A stretch of 64,000 bases of DNA from Noviherbaspirillum galbum (GTDB lineage: Bacteria > Pseudomonadota > Gammaproteobacteria > Burkholderiales > Burkholderiaceae_D): the NCBI RefSeq assembly GCF_010974945.1, contig NZ_JAAIVB010000008.1, positions 1 to 64,000 on the forward strand. The letters are read 5' to 3'. This document shows positions 1 to 8,623 of this stretch, piece by piece. Position 1 is the first letter of the stretch, and every line of letters begins with the position of its first letter. The position numbers and the translations under genes are program-made. The notes under the pieces were generated by a model, which saw only the letters and a program-made list of their open reading frames with translations, did no database searches and was not told the origin of the DNA.

Positions 1-27
1 CATCGTGATCAGTCCATGGTTCGCCAT
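1..27 (-). CDS. Transposase, N-terminal fragment cut by the window edge
   Basis: Nine codons are visible and read MANHGLITM. The neighbouring complete transposase begins MASSGVITM, so the two are homologous. The start at 27 is supported by AAGGAG seven bases upstream (35-40 on the plus strand). The rest of the gene lies left of the window. Whether the element is intact cannot be judged from here. Confidence 0.7.
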
Positions 28-127
28 GGCGGAACTCCTTGAAAGGAAAGGAAGTTCCAGCTTGACCTAGCCAGAAAATGGACATTTGAATCTGGCTAGA
101 TTGAGACATTTTAAAATGGCTCCCACA
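1..127 (-). mobile_element. Right end of an ISNCY/IS1202-type insertion sequence (element A), continuing beyond the left edge
   Basis: Only the end of this element is in the window. Two GACATT words begin at about 76 and 100, 24 bases apart, and the element ends in CACA at 127. The same spacing, with GACATT words 24 bases apart and 23 bases from the last one to the end, is found at the right end of the neighbouring complete element. The sequences themselves differ clearly, so this is a relative and not a copy. The start of its transposase lies at 1-27 on the minus strand. The next five bases, CGCAA at 128-132, are also found after the second element, which supports 127 as the true end. Confidence 0.75.
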
Positions 128-132
128 CGCAA
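128..132. repeat. Target-site word CGCAA between the two IS elements
   Basis: CGCAA sits exactly between the end of element A and the start of element B and is repeated at 1799-1803 after element B. It is read as the left target-site duplication of element B and, at the same time, the right one of element A. Confidence 0.75.
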
Positions 133-234
133 TGTTGCAACCATTTTCAGATGTCCCACCTGCAGCCGTTTTCAAATGTCCCGGTTATGCATCGGGGTTT
201 CCAGCAAGCAGCCGCGACAGCGGAATGGGCGTAA

Positions 235-247
235 GGGCAGGGTAGGG
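235..247 (+). other. Two overlapping KOPS-like octamers (GGGNAGGG)
   Basis: GGGCAGGG at 235-242 and GGGTAGGG at 240-247 match the FtsK-orienting polar sequence consensus. They lie inside element B, downstream of its transposase stop, and point right towards dif at 1804. That is the functional direction for a site left of dif. The match is seen; the role is inferred. Confidence 0.4.
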
Positions 248-292
248 TTTCCCTACCTCGACCACCAGCAAGATCGCGGCGGACGGTACAAT

Positions 293-1678
293 TCAATGCA
301 GCAAGTTGCTATGGAGCGCCCGTTCCAGATCCTCGGCACCGAGCTGCCGTTGCCGCTTCTTTCCCGCCGCTGCTTTCACCCGGGATGACGGCTGCCCGCG
401 GTTCGTCCGTACCGGTACATCGCCGCGACTACGCCGGTCATCACGCTGTTGCTGCACAGCCTCGACCACTTCCAGTACGTGTCCAAGCCGCTTGTTCTCC
501 ACGATCGCACCTTGATCAATTTGTGGCAGGCGATCATAGGTTTCATACGGAACCACGACGCCCGCGGCACGGATTTCAATGTGCCCGTCCGGGTATTCAT
601 AGAAATCGATGTACTTGCCAATCAGCTTGCGGTTGGCCTTGGAGTCTGCAATCAGATAGATCGTCTTATCGTATTGCAACGTCAGCACGTGCGACACCTT
701 GCGTTGCTCGCGCCAGGTAAAGATCGTGTTCAGGTCTTCGCCTTGCAGCAGTGGCCGATGCGCGTCCCAGTCGTTGCGCGGTGGTTTGGCGAAGCGCTTG
801 TTGTGGTCAGCGACGTAAGAGGGCGCATACGCGTTGGCGGCCTCCATCGACGAGATGCCCTGCAATCGCAATTCCTTCACCAGCCGGTCCTGCAGTGTTA
901 GATTGGCCCGTTCTACGCGCCCCTTGGCCTGGCTGCTGTTGGCGCAAATGCTCTCGATGTTGAGCTCATAAAGCGCGCGTCCGAACTGCGTATGACCATC
1001 CCCGGAGGTCGCGTGTTTGGCGTTGCAGCGGAAGACGCTGGCCTGGTCACTGTAGAACGCCTGTGGTTTGCCATGCAGTTCAATGTAGCGCCGCGTCGCT
1101 TCGTAATAACTGAACGTGGACTCCGACGGCGTAAAGTGCAGGTGCATCAACCGACTGGTGGCGTCGTCGATATAAACGAGAAGCGTGCAGGCCGGTGCCC
1201 GGTCCTCAAACCAGCGATGGTCGCTGCCGTCGATCTGAATCAGCTCGCCAACACAGTTGCGGCGGTTCCTTGGTTGATAGATCGACCCAGAACGCAGAGC
1301 ACGAGGAATCCAGAGGCCAGCGTCGCTCATCAGCCTGCGCACCGTTTCCTTACCAAGAACGATTCCGTGCACTTCACGCAGCTTCTCGCAAGCCAAGGTC
1401 GGTCCAAAATCAGCGTACCGTTCGCGGATAATGTTCAGCGCCATCTGCGCCAGACCTGACGCCAGCTGCCGGTGGCCACGCTGACCGCGCTGTCGGTTCA
1501 CCAGTCCAACGACGCCATGTTCTCGGTACCGCTGTAAAAGCCGGTTGACTTGGCGTTTGGTGAGCCCGAGTCGCTGCGCAGCCGTCGCTGCCCGAAGATT
1601 GCCGTCGATCACTGCCTGCAGTGTCTTGAGCCGGTCGACTTCGCGCATACTCATGGTGATGACTCCGGAACTGGCCAT
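293..1678 (-). CDS. ISNCY/IS1202-type transposase
   Basis: This is the DDE transposase of element B, 461 residues, a normal length for this group. Residues 10-65 form a helix-turn-helix region (RLGLTKRQVNRLLQRYREHG) for terminal-repeat binding. The integrase-like core follows at about 140-270, with acidic residues D150 (QIDGSDH), D211 (FYSDQ) and E256 (KGRVERAN) in the expected DDE order. The C-terminal tail is rich in Arg, Gln and Lys. The start is set by AGGAG five bases before the ATG. A related transposase starts at 27 in the adjacent element. The frame is unbroken, so the protein may be active. I assign it to the ISNCY/IS1202 group from overall layout and not from a database match. Confidence 0.93.
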   Translation of the reverse strand: MASSGVITMSMREVDRLKTLQAVIDGNLRAATAAQRLGLTKRQVNRLLQRYREHGVVGLVNRQRGQRGHRQLASGLAQMALNIIRERYADFGPTLACEKLREVHGIVLGKETVRRLMSDAGLWIPRALRSGSIYQPRNRRNCVGELIQIDGSDHRWFEDRAPACTLLVYIDDATSRLMHLHFTPSESTFSYYEATRRYIELHGKPQAFYSDQASVFRCNAKHATSGDGHTQFGRALYELNIESICANSSQAKGRVERANLTLQDRLVKELRLQGISSMEAANAYAPSYVADHNKRFAKPPRNDWDAHRPLLQGEDLNTIFTWREQRKVSHVLTLQYDKTIYLIADSKANRKLIGKYIDFYEYPDGHIEIRAAGVVVPYETYDRLPQIDQGAIVENKRLGHVLEVVEAVQQQRDDRRSRGDVPVRTNRGQPSSRVKAAAGKKRQRQLGAEDLERALHSNLLH

Positions 1679-1798
1679 GGCGTCTCCTGGATCGCTGTGG
1701 GAACAGCTTCCAGCCTAGGTCGCCAGGCAGGCTATCATTTGTGCCAACCGGGACATTCTGATTGGGCCCGTTCGGGACATTCTAATTCGGGCGCTACA

Positions 1799-1803
1799 CG
1801 CAA
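1799..1803. repeat. Right target-site duplication of element B (CGCAA)
   Basis: This is an exact copy of 128-132. It fills the space between the IS end and the XerC arm of dif, with no base left over. Confidence 0.8.
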
Positions 1804-1831
1804 ATTACGCATAATTATTCTTATGTAAAAT
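1804..1831 (+). other. dif: dif site: XerC/XerD chromosome dimer resolution site
   Basis: The layout is a classical 11-6-11. The left arm ATTACGCATAA (1804-1814) keeps the CGCATAA core of XerC-binding arms. The six-base centre is TTATTC. The right arm TTATGTAAAAT (1821-1831) differs at one base from the canonical XerD arm TTATGTTAAAT. XerC and XerD recombine here under FtsK control to resolve chromosome dimers, so the site marks the replication terminus. It lies in non-coding DNA. The XerC arm is separated from the IS by exactly the 5-bp target duplication. KOPS polarity on both sides agrees. A plasmid or mobile dif-like site is possible but less likely given the housekeeping genes around it. 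Confidence 0.85.
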
Positions 1832-1871
1832 AGCCAGTGTTATCCAAGCCACTAAAGCAGTTTCCGCCATG

Positions 1872-2020
1872 TCATGGATCGAACAAAGCTTATCCACTAA
1901 CCTGTATATTATTTTTACCTTCTGGCCTTGCAGTTGCCACCCGCCGGCGAACCGGACAAACCTCCGGCTGTGTAGGCCGGAAGGTTTGGAAGACATTGTC
2001 GCTTCAGGTTCGATCCATGA
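1872..2020. repeat. Long-spaced 13-bp perfect inverted repeat flanking non-coding DNA
   Basis: TCATGGATCGAAC at 1872-1884 and its exact reverse complement GTTCGATCCATGA at 2008-2020 bracket 123 bases next to dif. The right arm overlaps the ribosome-binding region of the following small gene. I see no ORF between the arms. The function is unknown; an integration scar, a regulatory fold or a small non-autonomous element are all possible. Confidence 0.55.
1958..1987. repeat. Stem-loop inside the 1872-2020 inverted repeat
   Basis: AAACCTCCGGC (1958-1968) pairs with GCCGG plus AGGTTT (1976-1987) with one bulged A and a seven-base loop, giving eleven pairs. No run of T follows, so it is not a typical rho-independent terminator. 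Confidence 0.5.
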
Positions 2021-2032
2021 AAGGAGCGCGAG

Positions 2033-2302
2033 ATGAAACTGCAGGATACGGATGCCAGGCTGAAACTCATGCTGGAGGCATTGAGCCTGGACTTGCAAGG
2101 TGAACTCGAACAGATCGATGCTCGGCTCAGGACAGCCGCCTGCCCGCTGGCCGAGTTGACAAGGCGCGACGCGATGAAGCGCGCCTACATACAAGGATTC
2201 GCATGTCTTGCCCTCGGGCGCTGCGACGTCGATGAGGTGATGGAATGGCTTCGCGGCCTGCATGAATCGTTTCCCGCCCCACCTCCACGGCATCTTCACT
2301 AG
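2033..2302 (+). CDS. Small hypothetical protein
   Basis: This is an 89-residue protein I do not recognise. The start is supported by AAAGGAG a few bases upstream. The sequence looks helical and amphipathic (LMLEALSLDLQGELEQIDARL, then DVDEVMEWLRGLHE) with two Cys residues near the middle and end, and no signal peptide or membrane segment. It converges on the minus-strand gene ending at 2323. Because it lies beside dif and has no clear homologue, it could be spurious, but the ribosome-binding site and codon use favour a real gene. Confidence 0.45.
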   Translation: MKLQDTDARLKLMLEALSLDLQGELEQIDARLRTAACPLAELTRRDAMKRAYIQGFACLALGRCDVDEVMEWLRGLHESFPAPPPRHLH

Positions 2303-2322
2303 AACCCATATTCAACCTGTTC

Positions 2323-3581
<1,259 letters not shown>

Positions 3582-3806
3582 GATGGTTGGATTGCGGCCC
3601 TGGTTGATGTCGCGATGGAAGGAACAGGCGTGCCAGTGAGACGAGCATGCCGATTTGACAGTTCCCTTGATCGGCTCGATGCCGCCGACCGTACGACCAG
3701 ATCAGCTTTCCGGGAGATGGCTGTATTGCGCCGAGAACTAAACGCGCTTTCATTGTCGAACCAACCAGAAGCAATCTTAACGAAATGCATATCCGAGGGG
3801 ATGGCG

Positions 3807-4268
3807 ATGGCAATCATCCGGCTTTATCCTGCGCTGGCCTTGCTGTTCGGCGCCATGTTGCTGTGCAATTCCGCCGGGGCGGCGCTCGGGGAAAGGCTGT
3901 CGCCGGAGGCGCGAGGATCGACGGTACAGCGCGCCGTCCAGCCTGGGTTGCGGTCGTCGTCGGGTGCTTATTCCTTGAATGAATACGTGAACGCGGCCGG
4001 CACCACCATCCGTGAATACGCCGGCGCCGACGGCACGGTCTTCGCGGTGAGCTGGGACGGACCGGCAAAACCCAACCTGCGGACCCTGCTGGGCGCGCAC
4101 TTCGCGGAATTCACCAAAGCGGCGAGCAGTGGCGGCGGACATCACCGCGCCAGCGTGGACAATGACCGCCTGGTCGTTCGTTCCACCGCGCATGCGCGCA
4201 ATTTCTCCGGGCTGGCTTATCTTCCTTCGGCGGTTCCCGAAGGCATCACCGTGGAGGACCTGCAATGA
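3807..4268 (+). CDS. DUF2844 domain-containing exported protein
   Basis: This protein of about 153 residues has a signal peptide (AIIRLYPALALLFGAMLLCNSAGAALG). The mature part carries the DUF2844 pattern, with YVNAAGTTIREYAGADGTVFAVSWDGPAKPNLRTLLG followed by a conserved His-rich stretch. Two ATGs, at 3801 and 3807, follow GAGGGG (3795-3800). The second has the better spacing of six bases. The stop overlaps the start of the DUF3443 gene by four bases (ATGA), so the two are translationally coupled and probably act together in the envelope. The function is unknown. Confidence 0.82.
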   Translation: MAIIRLYPALALLFGAMLLCNSAGAALGERLSPEARGSTVQRAVQPGLRSSSGAYSLNEYVNAAGTTIREYAGADGTVFAVSWDGPAKPNLRTLLGAHFAEFTKAASSGGGHHRASVDNDRLVVRSTAHARNFSGLAYLPSAVPEGITVEDLQ

Positions 4269-5542
4269 GGCCGATGGATCTGGCAATGCGCGCCCTGGCG
4301 CGTGCTTGGCGTGTCTTGCTTGGCGGCGTGCTGGCGGCCAGCCTTCTTGCCGGTTGCGGCGGGGGCGGCTCGTCCAATCCGGCGCCATCGGCCCCGGCGG
4401 CGGGAACCACGCCGGCTGCCACTGGCGGCAATGGCGCCGCCGCGACCCAGGCCGCGGGCGGCAACGTTGTTCCGGTCACGATCAGCAGCAGCCTCAGTTC
4501 CAGCCCCAACCTTCCCTTCGTGAACGTCACCATCTGCGTTCCCGGCACCGCGACATGCCAGACCATTGACAGGATCCTGGTCGATACCGGCTCGATCGGA
4601 CTGCGGGTATTCGCCTCTGCGCTCAACCCTGCCCTCGCCTTGCCCGCGCAGCTCAGCGCGAACGGCCTGGCGCTGGGCGAATGCACGCAGTTCGCGGACG
4701 GCTTCACCTGGGGACCGGTGCGCCAGGCGGACTTCCGCATCGGCGGCGAACAGGCGTCCAACCTGCCGGTGAACATCCTTGCCGACCCGGCCTTCAACGA
4801 GGTCCCCGTCGCCTGCTCATCGGGCGGCAGCGACATCAACAGCGTGTCTAGCTTCGGCGCGAACGGCGTGCTGGGCGTGGGTTTGTTTGTTGAGGATTGC
4901 GGCCCGGGCTGCGAGCGCAGCGCCGATTTCGAGACCTACTACGCGTGTGGCACGAATTGCGAATCGGTGGCTCTCGCGCTCGCGAATCAGGTCCGCAACC
5001 CGGTGGCCTCGTTCGCGCGCAACAACAACGGCGTGATCCTGAGCTTTCCCTCCGTGCCCTACCCCGGCACCGCGTCGGTCACCGGGGCGATGACCTTCGG
5101 CATCGGGACGCAGCCCAACAACGGACTCGGGGCCGCCACGGTGATCACCGTGAGTCCGAATACCGGGTACTTCACGACCGTTTACAAGGGGCGCAGCTTC
5201 TCGCGCGGCTTCATCGACAGCGGTTCCAATGGGATCTTCTTCCGCGATACGACCATCGCTCGCTGCCGCACCAGCTTCTACTGTCCACCGCAGACGCTGA
5301 ACCTCAGCGCCGTCAACCAGGGGACCAACGGACAGCAGAGCACGGTCACCTTCGACGTGGTCAATACCGATGCGGTATTCAGCCAGGATGCAAGCATCGG
5401 CGTGGTGCCGGGACTGGCGAGTTCCCTGTCGAGCACGACGACCTTCGACTGGGGCCTCCCCTTCTTCCTCGGACGGAACGTTACCACGGCGATCGATGGC
5501 CGCGCCACGCCGGCAGGGAACGGTCCGTACTACGCCTACTGA
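4265..5542 (+). CDS. DUF3443 family lipoprotein with two aspartic-protease-like motifs
   Basis: This 425-residue protein has an N-terminal signal with a lipobox (SLLAGC, Cys31), so it is probably a lipoprotein. A Gly/Ala/Pro-rich linker runs to about residue 70. Two motifs resemble the paired active-site loops of pepsin-like aspartic peptidases: ILVDTGSIGLRV with D107, and GFIDSGSNGIFF with D318. It is co-translated with the DUF2844 gene through a 4-bp overlap. Members of DUF3443 are uncharacterised; peptidase activity is inferred only from these motifs. It is convergent with the chemoreceptor gene. Confidence 0.85.
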   Translation: MRPMDLAMRALARAWRVLLGGVLAASLLAGCGGGGSSNPAPSAPAAGTTPAATGGNGAAATQAAGGNVVPVTISSSLSSSPNLPFVNVTICVPGTATCQTIDRILVDTGSIGLRVFASALNPALALPAQLSANGLALGECTQFADGFTWGPVRQADFRIGGEQASNLPVNILADPAFNEVPVACSSGGSDINSVSSFGANGVLGVGLFVEDCGPGCERSADFETYYACGTNCESVALALANQVRNPVASFARNNNGVILSFPSVPYPGTASVTGAMTFGIGTQPNNGLGAATVITVSPNTGYFTTVYKGRSFSRGFIDSGSNGIFFRDTTIARCRTSFYCPPQTLNLSAVNQGTNGQQSTVTFDVVNTDAVFSQDASIGVVPGLASSLSSTTTFDWGLPFFLGRNVTTAIDGRATPAGNGPYYAY

Positions 5543-5571
5543 GAGGCGATCCGGCAGCGAGTGTGCAACTG

Positions 5572-7131
5572 TCAGGTACGGAAAGTCTGCGCCATGTCGG
5601 CCAGCTTGCCGGCCTGTTCGCGCAGCGCCTGCGCGGTTGCCGCGGCCTCCTCGACCAGCGCGGCGTTCTGCTGGGTAGCCTGCTCCATCTGCGACACCGC
5701 CTGGTTCACCTGTTCGATGCCGGACGCCTGCTCCTGGCTGGCATTGGCGATGTCGCCGATCAGGTCGCGCACCTGCTGCACGCTGTTCACCACCTCCTGC
5801 ATCGTGGCGCCGGCATTGGAAACCAGCTTGGTGCCGGCATCCACCTTGTCGACCGAATCCGAGATCAGCGCCTTGATTTCCTTGGCAGCGCCCGCGGAAC
5901 GCTGGGCGAGGTTGCGGACCTCGGCCGCCACCACCGCGAAACCACGTCCCTGCTCTCCTGCCCGGGCCGCTTCCACCGCGGCATTCAGGGCGAGGATGTT
6001 GGTCTGGAAGGCGATGCCGTCGATCACGCTGATGATGTCCACCACCTTGCGAGACGATTCATTGATCGAATCCATGGTCAGTACCACGTCGCCGACCACC
6101 TCCCCGCCCCTGCGCGCCACGTCGGACGCTTCCGACGCCAGGTTATTGGCCGACATGGCGTGTTCGGCATTGTTGCGGACGGTGGAAATGAGTTCTTCCA
6201 TCGACGAGGCCGTTTCCTCGAGGGCGCTGGCTTGCTGTTCGGTGCGGGAGGAAAGATCGAGATTGCCGTCGGCGATCTGGGTCGCCTCGGAAACGATGGT
6301 CGTGGAGGCGGTCTTGATCTCGCCGATGATCTTGTGCAGGCTCTGCGTCATGTCGCTCAGGGCGCGCATGAGTTCGGCCGTCTCGTCCTTGCCGCGCGGG
6401 ATGATCTTGCGCGACAGGTCGCCGCTGGCGACTTCCTGGGCGAAGCGTACCGCGTGCCCCAGCGGATGCGTGATGCCGAAGACCATGAACCGGGTCAGCA
6501 AGCCGCCGATGACCAGGGCCGCGACGGCGACGATCACCAGGATGGTGCTCGCACGGGAGTAGTTGGCATCGTCGTCGGCCATTTGCGCGGCGCTCGCGGC
6601 GCGGGCATGGTCGGCGACCGACTGCACGATGTCATCGAGCTGCTTCGTGGGTTCGCGGTCCATGCCTTTCACGAGCTTGTCGACGACCTGGGCGCTGTCC
6701 GGCTTGGCCGGGTCGAACTGTCTTAGTGCCTCGAGGTATTTCGCCTGGAGATCGGTCAGCGATTTTTGCGCCGCGACGATAGCCTTGGGATCGAAACCGC
6801 CTGCCACGGCCTGTTCCTGGAGTTTCGCGAGGCTTTGCTGCGCCACCTTGCCTTCGGCGACGAAAGCGTCCTGGTATTTCTTGAACTGCGCCTCGTCATT
6901 GCCGCGCAGGAGGATGTTCTTCCATTCCTGGATCTGCACCTTGAATTGCACTTGCGCGTGGCGCGACGTGTCGATCATTCCGGTGAGGGTGCCGGCCTGC
7001 GCCAGCGACTTGCCCATGCCCTCGTGGGAATGGCGCAAGGCTATCCAGCCGACGCTGCCGATGATGATCATGAAGACGAACAGGATCGATGAAAGGAACG
7101 CGAGACGCGTCCCGATGCGGTAATTGGTCAA
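5572..7131 (-). CDS. Methyl-accepting chemotaxis protein
   Basis: This chemoreceptor of about 519 residues has a membrane segment near 10-30 (FLSSILFVFMIIIGSVGW), a periplasmic four-helix ligand domain, a second membrane segment (STILVIVAVAALVIGGLL), a HAMP linker and a long cytoplasmic coiled coil. The signalling tip ISVIDGIAFQTNILALNAAVEAARAGEQGRGFAVVAAEVRNLAQRS is split here only for quotation: its core is IDGIAFQTNILALNAAVEAA. No CheR-docking pentapeptide ends the protein. No ATG precedes the first membrane helix. The TTG at 7131, six bases after a GGGGGG run, fits the usual family start, while a more upstream TTG at 7167 is possible. Confidence 0.92.
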   Translation of the reverse strand: MTNYRIGTRLAFLSSILFVFMIIIGSVGWIALRHSHEGMGKSLAQAGTLTGMIDTSRHAQVQFKVQIQEWKNILLRGNDEAQFKKYQDAFVAEGKVAQQSLAKLQEQAVAGGFDPKAIVAAQKSLTDLQAKYLEALRQFDPAKPDSAQVVDKLVKGMDREPTKQLDDIVQSVADHARAASAAQMADDDANYSRASTILVIVAVAALVIGGLLTRFMVFGITHPLGHAVRFAQEVASGDLSRKIIPRGKDETAELMRALSDMTQSLHKIIGEIKTASTTIVSEATQIADGNLDLSSRTEQQASALEETASSMEELISTVRNNAEHAMSANNLASEASDVARRGGEVVGDVVLTMDSINESSRKVVDIISVIDGIAFQTNILALNAAVEAARAGEQGRGFAVVAAEVRNLAQRSAGAAKEIKALISDSVDKVDAGTKLVSNAGATMQEVVNSVQQVRDLIGDIANASQEQASGIEQVNQAVSQMEQATQQNAALVEEAAATAQALREQAGKLADMAQTFRT

Positions 7132-7304
7132 GGCAGGCCCCCCGGCGATTTTTCTCGTGTATGACAACCATCATCAATACCGAATTTATAGCACGGTGGC
7201 AACTGATTCCGAAGATTTTTCTGTGATTGTTATGGGCGGCTAATTGTTATTCCGCCGCCAGGCACGTATTCGCACCCTGCGAGGTTGCCGGGATGCGATG
7301 AGGC

Positions 7305-7547
7305 TCAAGCACGGCGGATGAGCCGAAGCAGGAGTACGAGAAGGATGGCGCCGACAGTGGCGACGACGATGCTGCCAAGCATCCCGCCGTCCGCGGAAAA
7401 GCCGACGGCCCGGAACAGGAAGCCGCCGATGAAGGCGCCGACCACGCCCACGACGATGTCGCCGACGACCCCGAAGCCGCCGCCCACGATGGCGCCGGCC
7501 AGCCAGCCGGCAATCAAGCCCACGAGGATGAACCAGGCGAATTCCAT
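7305..7547 (-). CDS. GlsB/YeaQ/YmgE family stress-response membrane protein
   Basis: This 80-residue, very hydrophobic protein has three predicted membrane helices separated by glycine-rich turns (GLIAGWLAGAIVGGGFGVVGDIVVG, split for reading as GLIAGWLAGAIVGGG then FGVVGDIVVG), typical of the transglycosylase-associated/GlsB family. A strong AAGGAGG lies before the ATG. It is a single gene between a chemoreceptor and a hypothetical gene. Members are induced by envelope or stationary-phase stress in several bacteria; the biochemical role is unknown. Confidence 0.9.
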   Translation of the reverse strand: MEFAWFILVGLIAGWLAGAIVGGGFGVVGDIVVGVVGAFIGGFLFRAVGFSADGGMLGSIVVATVGAILLVLLLRLIRRA

Positions 7548-7684
7548 CTTCCCTCCTTGAGTCCTGAATTGTGAAGCGAGCCAATCCGGCGGAATGGTGC
7601 TCGCCGCTTCAGGTTGGGATGCGGAAGATGGCGTGTGGTTCTTGCATTGTTACTACGAATTGCGACGTCGCAATCCGAGCCATG

Positions 7685-8524
7685 TCACTGATCAAATTCC
7701 ACCGGGACACAGGCAAGGCGTCCCGGATGTGCCTGCCTGTCGGCTTCCTCGCGGCTGGAATGCTGGGTCAGGATGAACCGTTCGCGCCCCATGGGATCGG
7801 GGTTCCGATAGACGTTCACGTACAGCCGCTGCTGGTGCGGAACATTCTCGAGGAAAGGCAGGCCATGCTCGGATATGCGGCCGTCCACCGTGAACAAGGT
7901 CACGACCTGGTCGTCGCCGATGTAGCCGTGCACCTTGTACACCGGATGGCGCGCGCGGATGGTGATGATTTCCACCGGTTGCTTCGTCGTGATGGTGCGG
8001 ACCGGCTTGCTGAGGTCCAGCGCGGGCAGGTCGGACTCGCCATGCTCCTCGGCCGGCGCATCGGAAAAATGGGGGCGGGGATGGCGCGGCGCGTCTTCTC
8101 GCACCGCCTCGTGCCCACCATCGAAAGCCGGTTCGATGTCGGGTGCGGGCCGTCTCTCGGTGGCGCGCAGGGTCGGCGTCTCGTCCAGGCCGGGATCCGG
8201 ATCCGCGGCGAATTCCATGCGGAAGGCGTCATCGAGGCGCGGTTCGGCGCGCGTACGCGTCGCGTCATTGCGCATCGTGGCCGGTTCCTGCGGCGGGATC
8301 TCGATCCGGCGCCCGCCGCTGGGCCGCATGCGCTCCCGTTCCCGTGCCGGGCGTGCCGACACCGGGGGCTTGTCGAAAGTGCGTTTCTGGACGCCGAAAG
8401 CCACTTCGTAGTTGTAGAGCTGTGCGTCCGTCATGTCCGGGTAGGGCGCGGGATGCCCGCCATCGATCGTTTTGTATTTCATCGTTGGTTCGCGCCGTCC
8501 CAGGACCGAATCAAGAATGCCCAC
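7685..8524 (-). CDS. Hypothetical protein with a disordered Arg/Pro/Glu-rich middle and an ordered C-terminal domain
   Basis: This 279-residue protein has no family I recognise. The GTG start at 8524 is supported by AGGAGG five bases upstream. Residues 1-50 (MGILDSVLGRREPTMKYKTIDGG) look ordered. About 50-165 is low in hydrophobics and rich in Arg, Pro, Glu and Asp, so probably disordered. The final 110 residues contain alternating hydrophobic stretches (PVEIITIRARHPVYKVHGYI, DDQVVTLFTVDG, ERFILTQHSS) like a small beta-rich domain. No signal peptide or membrane helix is seen. It is a single gene on the minus strand. Confidence 0.7.
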   Translation of the reverse strand: MGILDSVLGRREPTMKYKTIDGGHPAPYPDMTDAQLYNYEVAFGVQKRTFDKPPVSARPARERERMRPSGGRRIEIPPQEPATMRNDATRTRAEPRLDDAFRMEFAADPDPGLDETPTLRATERRPAPDIEPAFDGGHEAVREDAPRHPRPHFSDAPAEEHGESDLPALDLSKPVRTITTKQPVEIITIRARHPVYKVHGYIGDDQVVTLFTVDGRISEHGLPFLENVPHQQRLYVNVYRNPDPMGRERFILTQHSSREEADRQAHPGRLACVPVEFDQ

Positions 8525-8623
8525 GGCAACCTCCTGAATGCGTTCAATCTCTTGCCAGCAATTTGACCCTGCGGCCTGGGCACGGTTCGTGCGGTAGTGG
8601 GTGGGTTTGTGGCTGAGGGTTGA

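Larger units (their letters stand above)
133..1798 (-). mobile_element. Complete ISNCY/IS1202-type insertion sequence (element B)
   Basis: This is a 1666-bp element. Imperfect terminal inverted repeats of about 54 bases lie at 133-186 and 1746-1798. Both begin TGT-GC and each carries two AATGTCCC-like words about 28 bases apart, the inner one extended to ATGTCCCGGTT. The element is flanked by the direct repeat CGCAA (128-132 and 1799-1803), a 5-bp target duplication. It carries one transposase gene reading away from the dif site that lies directly beyond the right duplication. The transposase frame is intact and the duplication perfect, which suggests a fairly recent insertion. Confidence 0.88.

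Noticed and set aside
2001-2022. tRNA T-arm-like sequence (GGTTCGATCC)
   Set aside because: The stem is imperfect and no acceptor, D or anticodon arms surround it. It is explained by the 13-bp inverted repeat.
1805-2299. A 164-codon minus-strand frame over dif and the small hypothetical gene
   Set aside because: It ends inside the dif site, has no ribosome-binding site, and spans the inverted repeat. The plus-strand 89-codon gene has better support.
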